Assembly: GCA_050084985.1 (NCBI GenBank)
Contig: JBITNC010000001.1
Location: 71,610,001-71,674,000, forward strand
DNA length: 64,000 bases
Reading direction: 5' to 3'
DNA from: Nageia nagi
Taxonomy: Eukaryota > Pinophyta
Numbering within the stretch: the first letter of the stretch is position 1; each line of letters begins with the position of its first letter. Under the pieces are notes generated by a model that did not search any database, had not been told where the DNA came from, and worked only from the letters and a program-made list of their open reading frames with translations. Of this stretch, positions 11,383 through 23,056 are shown piece by piece. The position numbers and the translations under genes are program-made.

Positions 11383-14291
11383 ACAAGTCCTCTTAATTGA
11401 GGAAATATGTTTTGTATTGATATTGAATTATTTTTAGATATATTATGATTATTTGAAAAATATTTGATATAAGGGATTAATGAGAAGTATCTCAAGTCCT
11501 ATAGTGTTTCATAAAATTGATGTTATATTTTGGTTATCATCCTTTTCTTAAAAACCTTATAGATATGTTTCTTTGTCATATTTGGAGTGAAACTACTCTA
11601 ATGTGTATGAGCTAAGTGACCACACTCTATTTTTAAAAATTTTATAGCCCTTGATCTTTACTCAAACTACTTATGATGACATATTATGTTCATGCTTATC
11701 ATTGTAAAGTAGGTAAGTGTAGATAATATTTACTTGTTCTTTATTTTGATGATGAAATGATTGATAAAAATACAAATATGAATTTGATTTCTTATGATAC
11801 TTGATAATTGGTAAGTCCTATTAATTAAGGCAATATGTTAACATTATATTGTACTTTGATATGCTTTTACCATATTTCTTATGATGTGATTGATATTTAG
11901 AAGTTATTATTGATCAATGCATGCAATTGGGAAGTGTACATCAAGTTCAACCTTTATGATATATTAGGTTGATCTTGGCCAATGCATGCAATTTGGCGGC
12001 ATATAAAAAGGTTAAATTTTATTATATGTTTAATATTATGCTTAATTATTGATGAGAGTAGTGATAAGAGGTTTATCACTTATCAATGCTTACAACCTTT
12101 TGGTATATCCATTGGTAATGTTATTACTTGATAAGAGTAGTGATGAGAGGTCCATAACCCATAAAGTATTGCTTTTTTATGATCTACATTTATGAAAAAC
12201 TCTAGTATTACTCATAATTTGAATTATAAATTCCTCATTCCTTATGATGAGGCACAAATCCCTCATCCCTTTTGGTGAGGTACAAAATACCCATCCCTTA
12301 TGATAAGGCACTAAATCCTTAACCAGAGGCAATATCTTGATACAATGTTGGTGGGTAAGCCACCAAGGATAGGTTTAATTTATTATTATTTCAAGATATA
12401 CATATGATATGATGCTTAATTTCCATATTTTAGATATTGTATTGAATCTTTAGGATATGTTTTTCAATAAAGGTATGCCAAAATATTTTAAAAGTTGATG
12501 AGATTATTTAAATGCTATATTTTAGGATATCTTTGTTATAAAGGTATACCAAGATTTTTTAGAAGATAATAATATTTTTGAAATGCTTTGTTTTATAATA
12601 TCCTTGTTGATATATGCCAAGATCTTTTGAGAGGTAACAAGTATTATATGAGATATATATGTGCAAAAAGTTTATTATTTTAAGTTGATTATAAGTTCCT
12701 TTGTCTTTATCTTGTATTGCTTCTATGATGAGAGATCCATCATGTCACAATAAATCTAAAGAGGGGGTATAATAGTGGTGAAAATTAATGCATTTAAAGC
12801 TTCCATAATGAATACATAATTTAGGGAGTATTTTCTTACTTGATCTTATTATAATTTGAATTATTCTTTGATTTTCTTCTATTCCAAAAGTATCAAATGA
12901 TCAAATTCAAAGTGGGGCATCTTATAACACCTAAAAAGGAATTCTAATTTAATTAAAATACACCTTTTAGGTATTTAAAATGATTTATTTATATAAATGA
13001 TTTAATGCTCTTTTTATTGTGCACACTCACTACCTTTATATTTTATGATAATAAATCAGCCCAAAGATAAGCCTAAGAAGGAGTCTTGGTACTTGTGCAC
13101 CATAAGCCCAAGAAGGAGCCTTGGCACTAGACTACTATCTATAAATATGTAAGGGTTATGCATGAGAAATCATGATATGATTTGGAATCCTTGATGGGTA
13201 GTAAATATATTACTTTTATTGATCAGTGTTTCTCAATGCCACCTATCATATATGGATTTATTATATCTTAATATTGCATTCCTATGATATTTTGTTTAAT
13301 CATGCATAATAATTTTATCTTAGAGGAGGAATTTCTTATTATTACTAAGGATTTTAAGGTTTCTAGGAAGGATGTCAAGAAGTTATGCTCTGATCTAAGA
13401 TATGGCACTCCATAAAGACTAGAATAATTGTCCCATTTGTAGGAAAGGCTCATCATCGACCTCTTTGGGTTGGTTATTGCTTGTGATCATTGTAATAGGT
13501 AAAGTAATATGTTTGTATATTTTTTTAATCTAGGTTTGATATCTTAAGATTAATTGAGTAGCTTTGATCATTATCATCTCTCATATTGAATTGCTTAGTC
13601 TGTAATAGGATTGTGATATTTGAATTTCACTATTATCAATTTTAATTCAATATTTAATTAATACTAATATTAAAATAATTAATATCACTTTTAGTGTTAC
13701 TAGTAACACCATTGCTTTCTATATCTTGTATAAATTTATATGAACAAAGGTTAACTCATGAACCTAAATCTACCATGGATATTTTAATTTCCCATCCCTT
13801 AATACTAGGTGTGATAAAAAGAACTAAAAAGTCATCAACAATATTCTTTTTGGAAAATAATTTTTCATCAATACTAATCACATTATTGTAATATTGAAGG
13901 GACTAAATTTTATCTAAAAACATGGTAGTAGAAATATTGCTAGGTATTTTTTTCCTTTTTGAATACATCATATAATATCTCTCTACATGGTTCAAAAATA
14001 TGAATAATCTCATACAAACTAATTTTGGCATAGGTATTTTTTAATTCCTCTATCATATTGTATGACTTGGGGTCAAGTTCGAGACTTACTTTTTCAGCCA
14101 TAATAGAATTTGGAATGGCTATATAGATATAGATCAATTACTAATTATCTCTCACAATATATGAAATGAAAATAAATAGATCATACAATAGTTGAAGAAT
14201 AGTGAGAGAAAAATCATGACTGATAGATCAAGAAGCAATTCATAATTATATTATGCTTTGGCATAAGTACATAATAGGGGCAATATCTAAA
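11383..14291. other. Intergenic stretch with decayed repeats
   Basis: No coding motif is recognisable; the frames present are short. Near 12040-12170 the phrase GATAAGAGTAGTGATGAGAGGT recurs with variation, and near 12225-12310 three short variants of CATCCCTTATGATGAGGCAC follow one another. Near 12920-12945 the sequence AAAGTGGGGCATCTTATAACACC looks like a polypurine tract followed by the start of a chromovirus-type LTR, but I found no partner LTR. Element A begins at 14292. Confidence 0.45.
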
Positions 14292-15127
14292 TGTAGACAC
14301 CCAAAAATGATCCTTATTTCAACAAACAAAATAAGAATAAAAAATTAGAATAAAATTAAAAATTTAACCATAGATTGTTAATTGCCAATGTTCAACTTCA
14401 ATTGTTGATGACTCAAGTGAAACATCGATGTCTAATACCTAGATGCTATTGAATCTGTAATTGGAAAAAGAAAAATAAAAATGGCAACTCCTGAAGTGTC
14501 TTGGGAAAAAAGCAAGGGATAATGGATGACTCATCATCCATACCACACATCTTAGCTTTAAATCATAACCATGAAAAAGCTATATAGGATTTCTATCTTG
14601 AATTTTATCTCAAAATTGGAAACTATGCTTATTTTTGAAATCTATAAATAAAGTCTTCTATAATGAAGCAAGGGGCCCAATTTGAATGCAAAGTTACTCT
14701 ATTGGAATACCTCCAAATTAATTTAGTTAAGTACATTATAGTTTCATATTTTTACATGCTTATTTATGATTAGTATTTTGCTTATTCTTATGATATGAAA
14801 AGGTGTGTTTGATGTCTTTTGTATTTGCATGTGTGCAAGGTCCATAGGTGCAAAGTAGAGAAATTGAATAGATAAAGTCATACAAAATTGGAGAAGAGAA
14901 ATCCAAACTTATTGCAAGTTTCAAAAGACCATTTTTGAGGCTTGCAAACATTATAAATAGGCCTACAAAGGCCTAAAAATTATTTTATAAGATCCCTTTT
15001 ACAAGGAAAAGAATCAAAATAGATTTTTAATTATATCATTGAGGCTTATTCATGAGTAATAAAGAAAAATGTTAATCATGACATATCTTGTCTTGTTAGC
15101 TAATAGGGTTACTTTCTTAGTACAACA
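14292..15127 (+). repeat. Probable 5' LTR of element A
   Basis: It begins TGTAGACACCC, like the B LTR start TGTAGACACTC, and ends near ACAACA. It is followed by TGCTAAAATGAGGACCCC, which aligns with the B primer site. There is a TATA-like TATAAATAG at 14952-14960. Its partner LTR is not in the window, so the boundaries rest on comparison with B. Confidence 0.65.
14952..14960 (+). promoter_or_regulatory. TATA-like box in the A LTR
   Basis: TATAAATAG, about 175 bp before the inferred LTR end, in the position equivalent to the TATA-like sites of the other elements' LTRs. Confidence 0.45.
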
Positions 15128-16867
15128 TCTTCATGCTAAAATGAGGACCCCTTGCATACAAACAACATCAATGATGAAATGTAAGGGGGTTTTCATATCT
15201 TCATGTTTATTTTCATGGTTTATGTCATGTGGTAGTGAAGTTTATTTCATTTTTGTGTTCTATGTTTTTCTAGGATTTAATTGCAAAATTGCCATCGATT
15301 TAGTATCGAACATCGAAAACTCCTCTAAAACATTGATAACTTTGTTAAAATGATAGCAATTTAGAATAGAGGTTGAATTTTTTATTCTCATCAATATCAT
15401 AAGCATAGATTAGGAACTAAAGTTGAGAATAAAAAATGAATATCTTTTTTGTGATCCCTTTGTCAGAATGCATGTAGGTTAGGGTATTTACTATCAACAA
15501 TAAAATGTATTATTTTTTATATTTTACTTGTTTAAGTTTCAAAAGTTTGTTTACTTCTTATTCATTTTGGAAGGGATCATACAAACAAATAAAATCATTC
15601 ACTTAATGTTATTATATCTTGTCCACCTATACTCTCCCTTTGCACTAAAAAATGATCTAAGGTGACTAGAATGGATGTGATGGAAAAAAGAATAAATGAA
15701 TTTTTGCTTTTCTCATTTTATCACATTAACTTGGTAAATGAATCTACATTAAGTTACTTCCACACTTGGAAGGGGTAATTAATCATCATTAATATTGGAA
15801 TAAATCTAAGGTGAATGAATCATGTTTAAGGTAGATTAAAATACATTAAATTAGTTAATGAATATGATGGCTATTATTTACATATTAATACTCTTAGTTT
15901 TCTACCTTACCATGCTGAGAGGTGATCAAAGGATTATGACTTGTAATGAGAGAAAATGAAACTACATTAAAGGAAATTTACTCACATTAATGGCTTCTTA
16001 CTTGTCTACCTTTACCATGCTAAAATACGATTGAAGGAGATTGTGACTCATAAGAAGAGTAAATAAACCACATATTAATATTTTCTTTTGATTAATAAAC
16101 CTCATTAAAAAGTAATGAATCTCATGGGTATTAGGATTAGCTTTCACATTAATTAAAATATTATTTGAATCATATTTAAAAAGCTTAATTAATAGACATG
16201 TATGATTAGGAGGGTTAGAACTTGCATCTATGAGTTCTTTATTTTGGTTAAAGTCATGATCATGAGACCCATTAAAATGAACATAAATGAGTTTAAGGTC
16301 ATTACCAACCATTTATTCTTATTTTCTTTTGTTCCCACCCATTAAATATTATGAGCTTTAGATCCAAAACTTGGAGATGAATATTGGGTTCATAGGTTAG
16401 AAGTCGATACTTTCTATCAAATGAATATATAAAAGGGTGCTATACTTAGATTCATCACCAAGATAGTTCTAAAAAATATTCTTTTATCCCATTGAACTAA
16501 GGGAAGCATTTTAAAAACTAATTTGTTACTTAGCCCTAGATTACCTAATAGGATTACCATCCTACCTTGTCTAAATACTTGACTAGACAAAACAATTTAG
16601 AAAAATTAAGAAGATTAAAATGTACAATTCATATAACTCATATTAAAAGGGATTAATTTAATACTCCAAAAGGCTATAAAAAGATAATCACATCAAAAAG
16701 CTAATTATGCATGTATGTTGTTTATGCATTTAATTATTTTCTCATAAATATAAATCCAAAAGATAAAAATAGAATTGCTATGTTTGATGTTTACTTTCTC
16801 TTTATAGTTTGGTAAAAAAGAAAATAAAATCAAAAAACACAAAAAATAAACAAAAAACCAAAAAAGG
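15128..16867 (+). other. Long 5' leader of element A
   Basis: It starts with a decayed primer site (about 15128-15150). It then carries leader blocks shared with element B: CTCTCCCTTTGCAC followed by GATCTAAGGTGACTAGAAT near 15632, and a variant of the B block CTTACCACTCC...TGTGACT near 16002-16050. No convincing coding region lies here; the minus-strand frame at 15998-16312 has no recognisable motif. A purine-rich run precedes the gag ATG. Confidence 0.5.
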
Positions 16868-17829
16868 ATGGTTAACACTCGATCTCAAATAGCTCATTAA
16901 TAGTAATATGGTGAAAACTATTTACAAGGATAAGAGATTCATAGGTCTAGTAGGAGTACTTTGAGAAGAGAAACTCCTTGAGAAACAAATATTGCTTACT
17001 TAAATCCTATTGATTATGATTTATATGTATTTAGAAAACATATAGCAAAATTTAGAATCCATCATTCATCTCATGCCCATAATCTTCCTTTAGATCTAGA
17101 ATATTTAAGCTTTTAGCAAAAGACACATAACTAGTTGATGGTGTGGAAGAGATTGAAGTAAGAAACATACCTCCCTCACAAACTCATTTAGCTGATATCA
17201 TCCTTCAAATAGGTCATTTTAGAACTAATTATGATCATTTCACATGCTATTTATTATATGGATGCTTAGTTCAATCATATCAAATCTTCATACATACAGC
17301 TACACCTATGCCAAAATCAAGAGATCATTCTAGAGTTTATAATAATCCTTATCACATTTTAAAAAAAAATACATTGGCTCCTTTATAAATTCATAGAAAA
17401 ATTATACAAGGGTGTTATGTAAGAGATAATCATGACCTTACAAGGTTTAGGTTACAAATAATACCTCCCCTATGCACATAGGAAAGAAAATCCACCCAAA
17501 AATAATAAACACTAACCACAACAACAAATAGTTTTGTATAACTCAGGTATAGAACAACAAATGTAACCCATGGGATTTTCCTAAAAATAATCATTACAAG
17601 CACAACCAATGTTCAATATACATAAAAATAAACCACCAATAATACAACTTGATAAGTAAAATATCTAAATCTAATATGTACCTAATCAAATAATGGAAAA
17701 ATATAAAAAGGGACAACCTGAGGTGCGATCTTTATCACCACAAGGTCATGAAGTGTATAAATATCAATATTTTTATCTAGCTAAAAGGAAAGAATCTTCA
17801 TTTATAAATTGACAAAATGAGCTTCAAAT
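16868..17829 (+). pseudogene. 5' part of the gag frame of element A
   Basis: The ATG at 16868 gives MVNTRSQIAH, like the MVxTRSQ openings of many plant Tat gag proteins, followed quickly by stops. A second readable segment at 17143-17388 (NIPPSQTHLADIILQIGHF) is in a different frame. The text up to 17830 (SLSPQGHEVYKYQYFYLAK) runs into the B insertion and resumes at 38632. This is the gag N-terminal region, which is poorly conserved, so function is inferred from position. Confidence 0.5.
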
Positions 17830-17834
17830 ATATC
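17830..17834 (+). repeat. Target-site duplication, left copy, for B
   Basis: ATATC directly precedes the B 5' LTR and is repeated exactly at 38627-38631. Five bases is the usual length for Ty3-type integrase. Confidence 0.85.
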
Positions 17835-18080
17835 TGTAGACACTCAAAATAAACCCTACATTTAGTTTAACAACATATAAATAAATAAAATAAGTATCTT
17901 TCTAACATATATCACATTAAAATGATTATAAATCCTTATAAAAGCCTCAAACAAGCTTTAAAACTCTATTATTGGATAGATCTTTTCAAGTAGATGCAAA
18001 ATGAGTGGTCATATGACCCCTTTTTATTAAAAAATGACCATTGGGTGATCATTCTAATATTAGTATAAAATTTACTAAAC

Positions 18081-18154
18081 AATCGTTGACGATCCAGCAT
18101 GATCGTTGACGATCCTCTAGGATCATTGACGATCTAGCACAATCGTTAATGATC
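18081..18154 (+). repeat. 20-bp-period near-palindrome array in the B LTR
   Basis: Four units start at 18081, 18101, 18121 and 18141, exactly 20 bp apart. The core is GATCGTTGACGATC, whose arms GATCGT and ACGATC are inverted around TG. The 3' LTR keeps about three units (37782-37832), partly altered by C-to-T changes. They lie about 165-235 bp upstream of the TATA-like site, a likely enhancer position. Confidence 0.85.
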
Positions 18155-18316
18155 CTTGAATAATTTGAAAATAGACAAATCTAAGCCCAGAATAGCCTAG
18201 CAGCATAGTTTAGAATTATGGATGTGGATTTGAGATAATAACACCTCAAAATTTCGTACAGGATGTTACCTAGAATCTTGTGATAGCAAAACAAATGAAT
18301 AACAAACTTTTGAGCT

Positions 18317-18324
18317 TATAAATA
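18317..18324 (+). promoter_or_regulatory. TATA-like box in the 5' LTR of B
   Basis: TATAAATA within GAGCTTATAAATACAAGCTC, conserved at 37996-38003 in the 3' LTR. The flanks GAGCTT and AAGCTC form an inverted pair around it. Confidence 0.6.
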
Positions 18325-18725
18325 CAAGCTCTATATGTGAACAAAGGGACCCAATTTTACTATAGCAAAGCTCTATCAGAATTAAACCAGAAGTTTGTTA
18401 GCAAAATATTGGAAGCTTGATCATAACAAATCTATAATCAAGTATATTTTAATATTACGTTATTTACTTCTGATTCATATGTATTAGCAGGTATGCTTTG
18501 ATGTTTCATTCATTTTCTATGTGTAGGGTCAATATAGGAAAAGAACAATAGAAGTAAGCATGAAGGAGAACAACCAGGAAGAGATACCAACATTTCAAAA
18601 TTTTGCAAAAAGTTCACTATAGTGCCATAAATCATCAACGATTTAGAGATCGATCGACAGTGATTTCCTAGATCGATGACAAAACCAAAAGTTCACAAAA
18701 AGCATAATAATAGTGGAGAACATTG

Positions 18726-18839
18726 ATTATTGCCAATCCATATGTCGATCGTTACCGATCCATACGATCGTTACCGATCCATACGATCGTTGCCGATCCA
18801 TCATCAATCGATACCGATTCATACAGATCGATAACAATC
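18726..18839 (+). repeat. Second near-palindrome array in the B LTR
   Basis: About five or six units of 19-20 bp built on CGATCGTTACCGATCCATA, drifting to ATCGATACCGATTCATAC at the right. This array lies downstream of the TATA-like site, so it would be in the transcribed part. A decayed copy is at 38383-38480 in the 3' LTR. Confidence 0.8.
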
Positions 18840-18989
18840 TTTTATTGTATTAAATTTCATCAAAATCTTTTTTGAATATAATATCTGTATTATTATTGAT
18901 GTGTAATATTGAATGTGTTCTGATTTATTATGTTGAATGATTTATCTGGCTAAATTTTGTTTTAGGTACATAATTCAATATACACAATC

Positions 18990-19010
18990 TGGCACTAGAA
19001 GGAGGGCCCC
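18990..19010 (+). other. Primer binding site of B
   Basis: TGGCACTAGAAGGAGGGCC lies 3 bp after the 5' LTR. It resembles primer sites of Tat/Ogre elements, which have been linked to tRNA-Arg, but I did not check it against a tRNA. A decayed equivalent follows the A LTR. Confidence 0.65.
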
Positions 19011-20366
19011 TTGCATGCATTTAGAGAATTGAAGCAAAATAGGATCAATTGCATATTGTTTTAGTTATATTTTTTAAATTTGTTTGCATCTTATGGAATT
19101 ATAAACTAACTTAATCTATTTATCTGTTGTCTTTATTTATGTTTTTTGGTGTTTTCTAGATCATCGACAATCATACCATAATCACCAACGATCTCTGTCA
19201 TCAATGGTCCCTGTAAAATCATCAATGATCTCTATAAAATTGGTATGTTTTCTAATCTGATGTAAATACAGTAAACACAAGTAGGCATTTAAAATGATAG
19301 TCGATAAAATTTCATGTGATCTCTTTTCTCAGAGTGCATGTAGAAAATGGGTAGCAAAAACTTTAAATGCATTTTTATTTAATGTATGTTATGAATAATG
19401 TTTGTTTGTTTTTATTCTTTTGGGTTAAGGATACGTACACATTAATACTTTTTATCTTGCCTACTTATGCTCTCCCTTTGCACTTTATGCGATCTAAGGT
19501 GACCAGAATAGACCTGATAAGAAGGAGTAATTAATTCTTCTTTTCTTTCACATTCACACTATCATTAATTTGGTTAATTTATCCACACATAGTGACCTCT
19601 TACCAAGTCTGCCCTTACCACTCCATTGGAGGTTGAATGGATATGTGACTAATAAGAGGAGGTAATTTACTACACATAATACTTCCACAATTGGAAGGAG
19701 TAAATGAATCACACTTAATTTGGAATGAACTTAAGGAAATAAATTGGGTTTTTAGGTAGTATAAATCATATTAAAAGGTTAATGAATTGGATGGATTTGA
19801 ATACACTAAGTACTTTCACTTAACAAAGTATGCTCTCACTTTTGCACCTCAAACGATCTTAAGTGATCAGAAATAAATTAAGTGAAAGAGGTAAAAATTT
19901 ATTCACATCTTATTTGAAAATATACTTCACATTAACACTCTTAAAGATGTCTGCCCTTACCACTCCATCAGAGGTCGAAGGGATATGTGACTCTTGGAGG
20001 AGTAATTGAACCTCACTTAATTAATTTATCTACACTTAATGGCTTTTTACTAAGTCTGCTCTTACCACTCCATTGGAGGTCGAAGAGATATGTGACTACT
20101 AAGAAGAGGAAATTTATCACATATAAAACTTCCATAGCTGGAAGGAGTTAATGAACATCATTAAGAGGTTGGATAATGAATCACATTATAATTAAAAAAG
20201 AACAACGGGGTTTATTAAGGTCAAAGTCCACTTAAAATAAACTTTTGATTGTATCACATTAAAATAAGATAAGTAAATGGACATGAATGTTGGGGAGGGT
20301 AATATGCATAAATGTATTTTGCTTGTTTAAATGCATTTCATAAGGCCTTAAAGGAATTTTGTCATT
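19011..20366 (+). other. Repeat-bearing 5' leader of B
   Basis: Two kinds of block alternate. Block one, CTCTCCCTTTGCAC followed by GATCTAAGGTGACCAGAAT, is at about 19467 and again, diverged, at 19831. Block two, GTCTGCCCTTACCACTCC followed by GAAGGGATATGTGACT, is at 19607, 19949 and 20054. Element A has versions of both in its leader. No coding frame is seen before 20367. Conservation between two different elements suggests a leader function such as packaging or translation control, but this is inference. Confidence 0.65.
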
Positions 20367-22404
20367 ATGAGGTTTGTTTTGGTTGCACTTTTGAATTATG
20401 TTCCTTTTTCTATCAAAGTAAAACCAAAAATACAAAGACTATGGTCACATCTTACCGAGTCAACCTTAGATAAATATTCTACTTCAAAGGTCATGAAGAG
20501 TGATTTTTATATCGACATTGAAAAGCTTTTAGCATACTTAGCAGAAATAGAACAATGTACTATACCTCTTCTTCAATCCTCAGAAAGCCTTGTTAGATCC
20601 CATGAAGAGCTAGAGTATAGTTCTTCCATTCCTTCGTCCTCATCATGGGATGGGTTTGACACTGAAAATAATGAGCCCATCATAAAGATTGAAAACTCAT
20701 TGACACATCTCATCAAATTAAAATCTTGTTGTGCATCTCCTTTCGAGACTATCGAACCTAATGAATCCAATTTGCTAAGGGATGAATTGAGTATTAATGC
20801 CGAAGGCCTTGATGCAACATCCTATGCTAAATCATATGACCTCCTAGAGTTAGATACCCTAATGTCTTCACCCCAACCTTGGGATGAATATAATTTTAAA
20901 GAAGAGGAGCTTGACATGAATCTTGAAGACCTTTCAGAGCATTCCTCATAATTGCAATTTCATTCTCCTCCCCTTCTAGAGGCTACAAGACCTTCTATTG
21001 ATTCCCATGAATCTCATGATATTCTTGAGTTCAAGGATGAAACTTGTTCACTCTTGTCACAGGTAGAAATTGGAGAGCCTCACATAAGAATTAAAAAATC
21101 CATAGATTGTATTATTAAATCTCAAGAATTTCAATCACAAAGAAATGAAAAATATAAAAATAAAATTTCCAAAGCTAACACACATGAGCTTAGGAATGAA
21201 CATCCATGTGGGGAAACAACACATCATGATAATGATACAAAGTTTTATGAGGATGAATGTTGTTCGAACCCACTAAAAATACCTTCAAAACATCAAACTA
21301 GCTTGATGAAAAATTGGAAATGTGATAAAGAAAATAGCCCTACAACAAATAAATTACTTAGGAATATTTTCTATGATGAAAAAGCTAAGAATATTTTGCA
21401 AAGGGAATCCCATAAACAACAACAAGCATGTTCTTCTCACGATCAACATGACAAAACCTTCAATGAGTTTGTCGACAAAGAGACAAGAAGAGATGAGACA
21501 AAAGCATGATGTAAAAACCTATGCAAACCAAAAGAGTCAAGCTTGGGTGCAATTATCATCACCTCTTAATTACCAAGTATGGAGATATCAAAACTCTTAC
21601 TCTAATCAACAAAGAGAATTGCCTCTTAAGAGCTTAGATTATCAACCTCAAAGCCCCTCTTCACAAGCTAGGATAACTGACCCCACCTATCAAAAAACAC
21701 TTCATAGGGCTAGGTCTTGTATGGAAGATTTTGATAGAATGACCTTGTATTTAGTAAGAACTTTGCAAACAACTCCTCAATATAAGATATTAAACAAATT
21801 CTTCTATGATCCTTACTCCTGTGAGAAACCCTCATCGCAAGAAAAATGTAGAAAAGCTTTAGCTAAAAAATTCAGGGTAGGAGAGATACCCTCTTTTGCA
21901 GAGTTGGAGGCAAAGAGAAAACACATAGAGAGAGATTATGAAGAAACTATAAACTTTAGTAAAAGATATGAAGATGTTCAAAGTAAGTTAGAAGAGAAAG
22001 CCAAACTTAAAGAAAATAATATAGAACTCAAAGAAAAATAAAAGCAAGAGCTTGATAAACAATGACAAATTTTTGATAAGGTAAAATAAGAAGTTCGAGA
22101 TAGTTGGTTACTTCATGAGAAGTATCAACAAAATAAAGCACAACCATCTACAATTCTTAGAAATCAAATGCAAGGGCATCATTTACCTTCTAATCTTCCA
22201 TCATTATCATTTTCATCATTGTTATCAAGATCTCCTTTTGATGATGAATCTTATAATTCAAACCTAAAATCAGAAAGAAATACTAATCATAGAAAATACC
22301 GAAAACATCCTCAGGGTAGTTGGACAGATAAAGAATTAGAATATTTCATGAAAGATTTAATGAAAAGAAATGAACATATCAAGGTTCAAGAAGTTGACAT
22401 ATGA
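20367..22404 (+). pseudogene. Extra ORF upstream of gag in B (Ogre-ORF1-like position)
   Basis: The ATG at 20367 opens 194 codons to a TAA (20949-20951), then the same frame runs on to 21509. A frameshift near 21490-21510 moves the reading to the frame ending at 22041. After more stops it continues to 22404. The protein is acidic and Ser-rich at first (EELEYSSSIPSSSSWDGFD, SSPQPWDEYNFKEEELDMN). It then has a Pro/Gln-rich middle, a conserved-looking segment (FFYDPYSCEKPSSQEKCRK), and a charged probable coiled coil (about 21900-22040, ELEAKRKHIERDYEETINF). I do not recognise a domain. Ogre/Tat elements carry an ORF of unknown function at this site. The last part may already be gag N-terminus. 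Confidence 0.6.
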
Positions 22405-22464
22405 TAATATTTGCAATGAACCCATTCATCCAAGTGTCCCTAAGAAGAAATTACCTTAAAACTT
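22405..22464 (+). pseudogene. B gag segment just left of C
   Basis: It reads NEPIHPSVPKKKLP and NFEM near 22419-22469 and aligns with element A at about 38938-38990. The reading resumes right of C at 31188, so C hit the start of the B gag core. Confidence 0.65.
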
Positions 22465-22469
22465 TGAAA
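22465..22469 (+). repeat. Target-site duplication, left copy, for C
   Basis: TGAAA, repeated exactly at 31188-31192 after the 3' LTR of C. Joining the two sides restores continuous gag-like reading. Confidence 0.9.
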
Positions 22470-22935
22470 TGTTAGAATTTGTAATGAAATATTGTGAATA
22501 TCTAAACTCCTTGTAAATTCAATTAATCACTTAAAGGATATGTAGATACCTTAAGAGATTAATTGAATTCTTTAATATGTAGACTTTGACTTTACCAAAG
22601 TGGTTAGTTGGTAGGTTAAAGTTAGGTGATACATTTATTGTAACCCTAACCTTACCCTTGGGTTAAAGGGAGGTTAGGGAGGTGCTCTCAAGCTATAAAT
22701 AGAGGGCCTCTCCTCTTGTAACATAACTAAGTTCTTGGAGTAAGATTACTCTACTAGTTGTGTAGGAGAGGAAGAGTATAGTTGTAAGAGGGGCATACTT
22801 GAGAATTGAGATACTAGTTATGGATGTACTCCCAAGGAGGGAGGAACCACATTACACTTGTGTTATCTTGTGTATGATTGAGTTTCCTAGTCTTAGGTCC
22901 TTGAGGATTTGTTTAGATATAGTTCAAATCCTTCA
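22470..22935 (+). repeat. 5' LTR of element C
   Basis: TGTTAGAATT to AATCCTTCA, with a clear TATA box at 22694-22702. It differs from the 3' LTR by about 1.1% in substitutions, plus one missing G and one 18-bp duplication in the 3' copy. Confidence 0.95.
22694..22702 (+). promoter_or_regulatory. TATA box in the C 5' LTR
   Basis: TATAAATAG within GCTATAAATAGAGGGCC, identical in the 3' LTR at 30928-30936. Transcription would start near 22725-22735. Confidence 0.7.
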
Positions 22936-22937
22936 AT

Positions 22938-22950
22938 TGGTATCAGAGCC
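22938..22950 (+). other. Primer binding site of C
   Basis: TGGTATCAGAGCC, two bases after the LTR, is the standard plant Copia site complementary to initiator Met-tRNA. Confidence 0.9.
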
Positions 22951-22954
22951 TTGT

Positions 22955-23056
22955 TGTGGAAGCTCTTCTTCTTGGTGTAGAAGCTCTCCTTATTGTGGAA
23001 GCTCTTCTTGGTGTGGAAGCTCTTCTTTTGGTGTGGAAGCTACATCTTGGAGGTTC
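22955..23056 (+). repeat. 18-21-bp tandem repeat in the C leader
   Basis: Five units of TGTGGAAGCTCTTCTTGG with small changes. The unit is rich in GAAG and CTTCTT and ends about 40 bp before the proposed 5' splice site, so a splicing-enhancer role is possible. One frame would read as CGSSSW repeats, but that frame starts inside the LTR and I do not regard it as a gene. Confidence 0.8.

Larger units (their letters stand above)
17835..18986 (+). repeat. 5' LTR of element B (1152 bp)
   Basis: TGTAGACACTC to TATACACA. Compared with the 3' LTR it is 69 bp longer, mostly because of a lost repeat unit and small deletions in the 3' copy. Many differences are CG in one copy against TG or CA in the other, as expected from decay of methylated cytosine. 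It holds a TATA-like site (18317-18324) and two arrays of near-palindromes. Confidence 0.92.

Noticed and set aside
15998-16312. 104-codon minus-strand frame in the leader of A
   Set aside because: No recognisable domain, and the plus strand here matches the leader blocks of element B, so it is more likely chance openness.
22938-22950. tRNA gene fragment
   Set aside because: TGGTATCAGAGC is the primer site complementary to initiator Met-tRNA; there is no cloverleaf around it. The same applies at 52158 and 59473.
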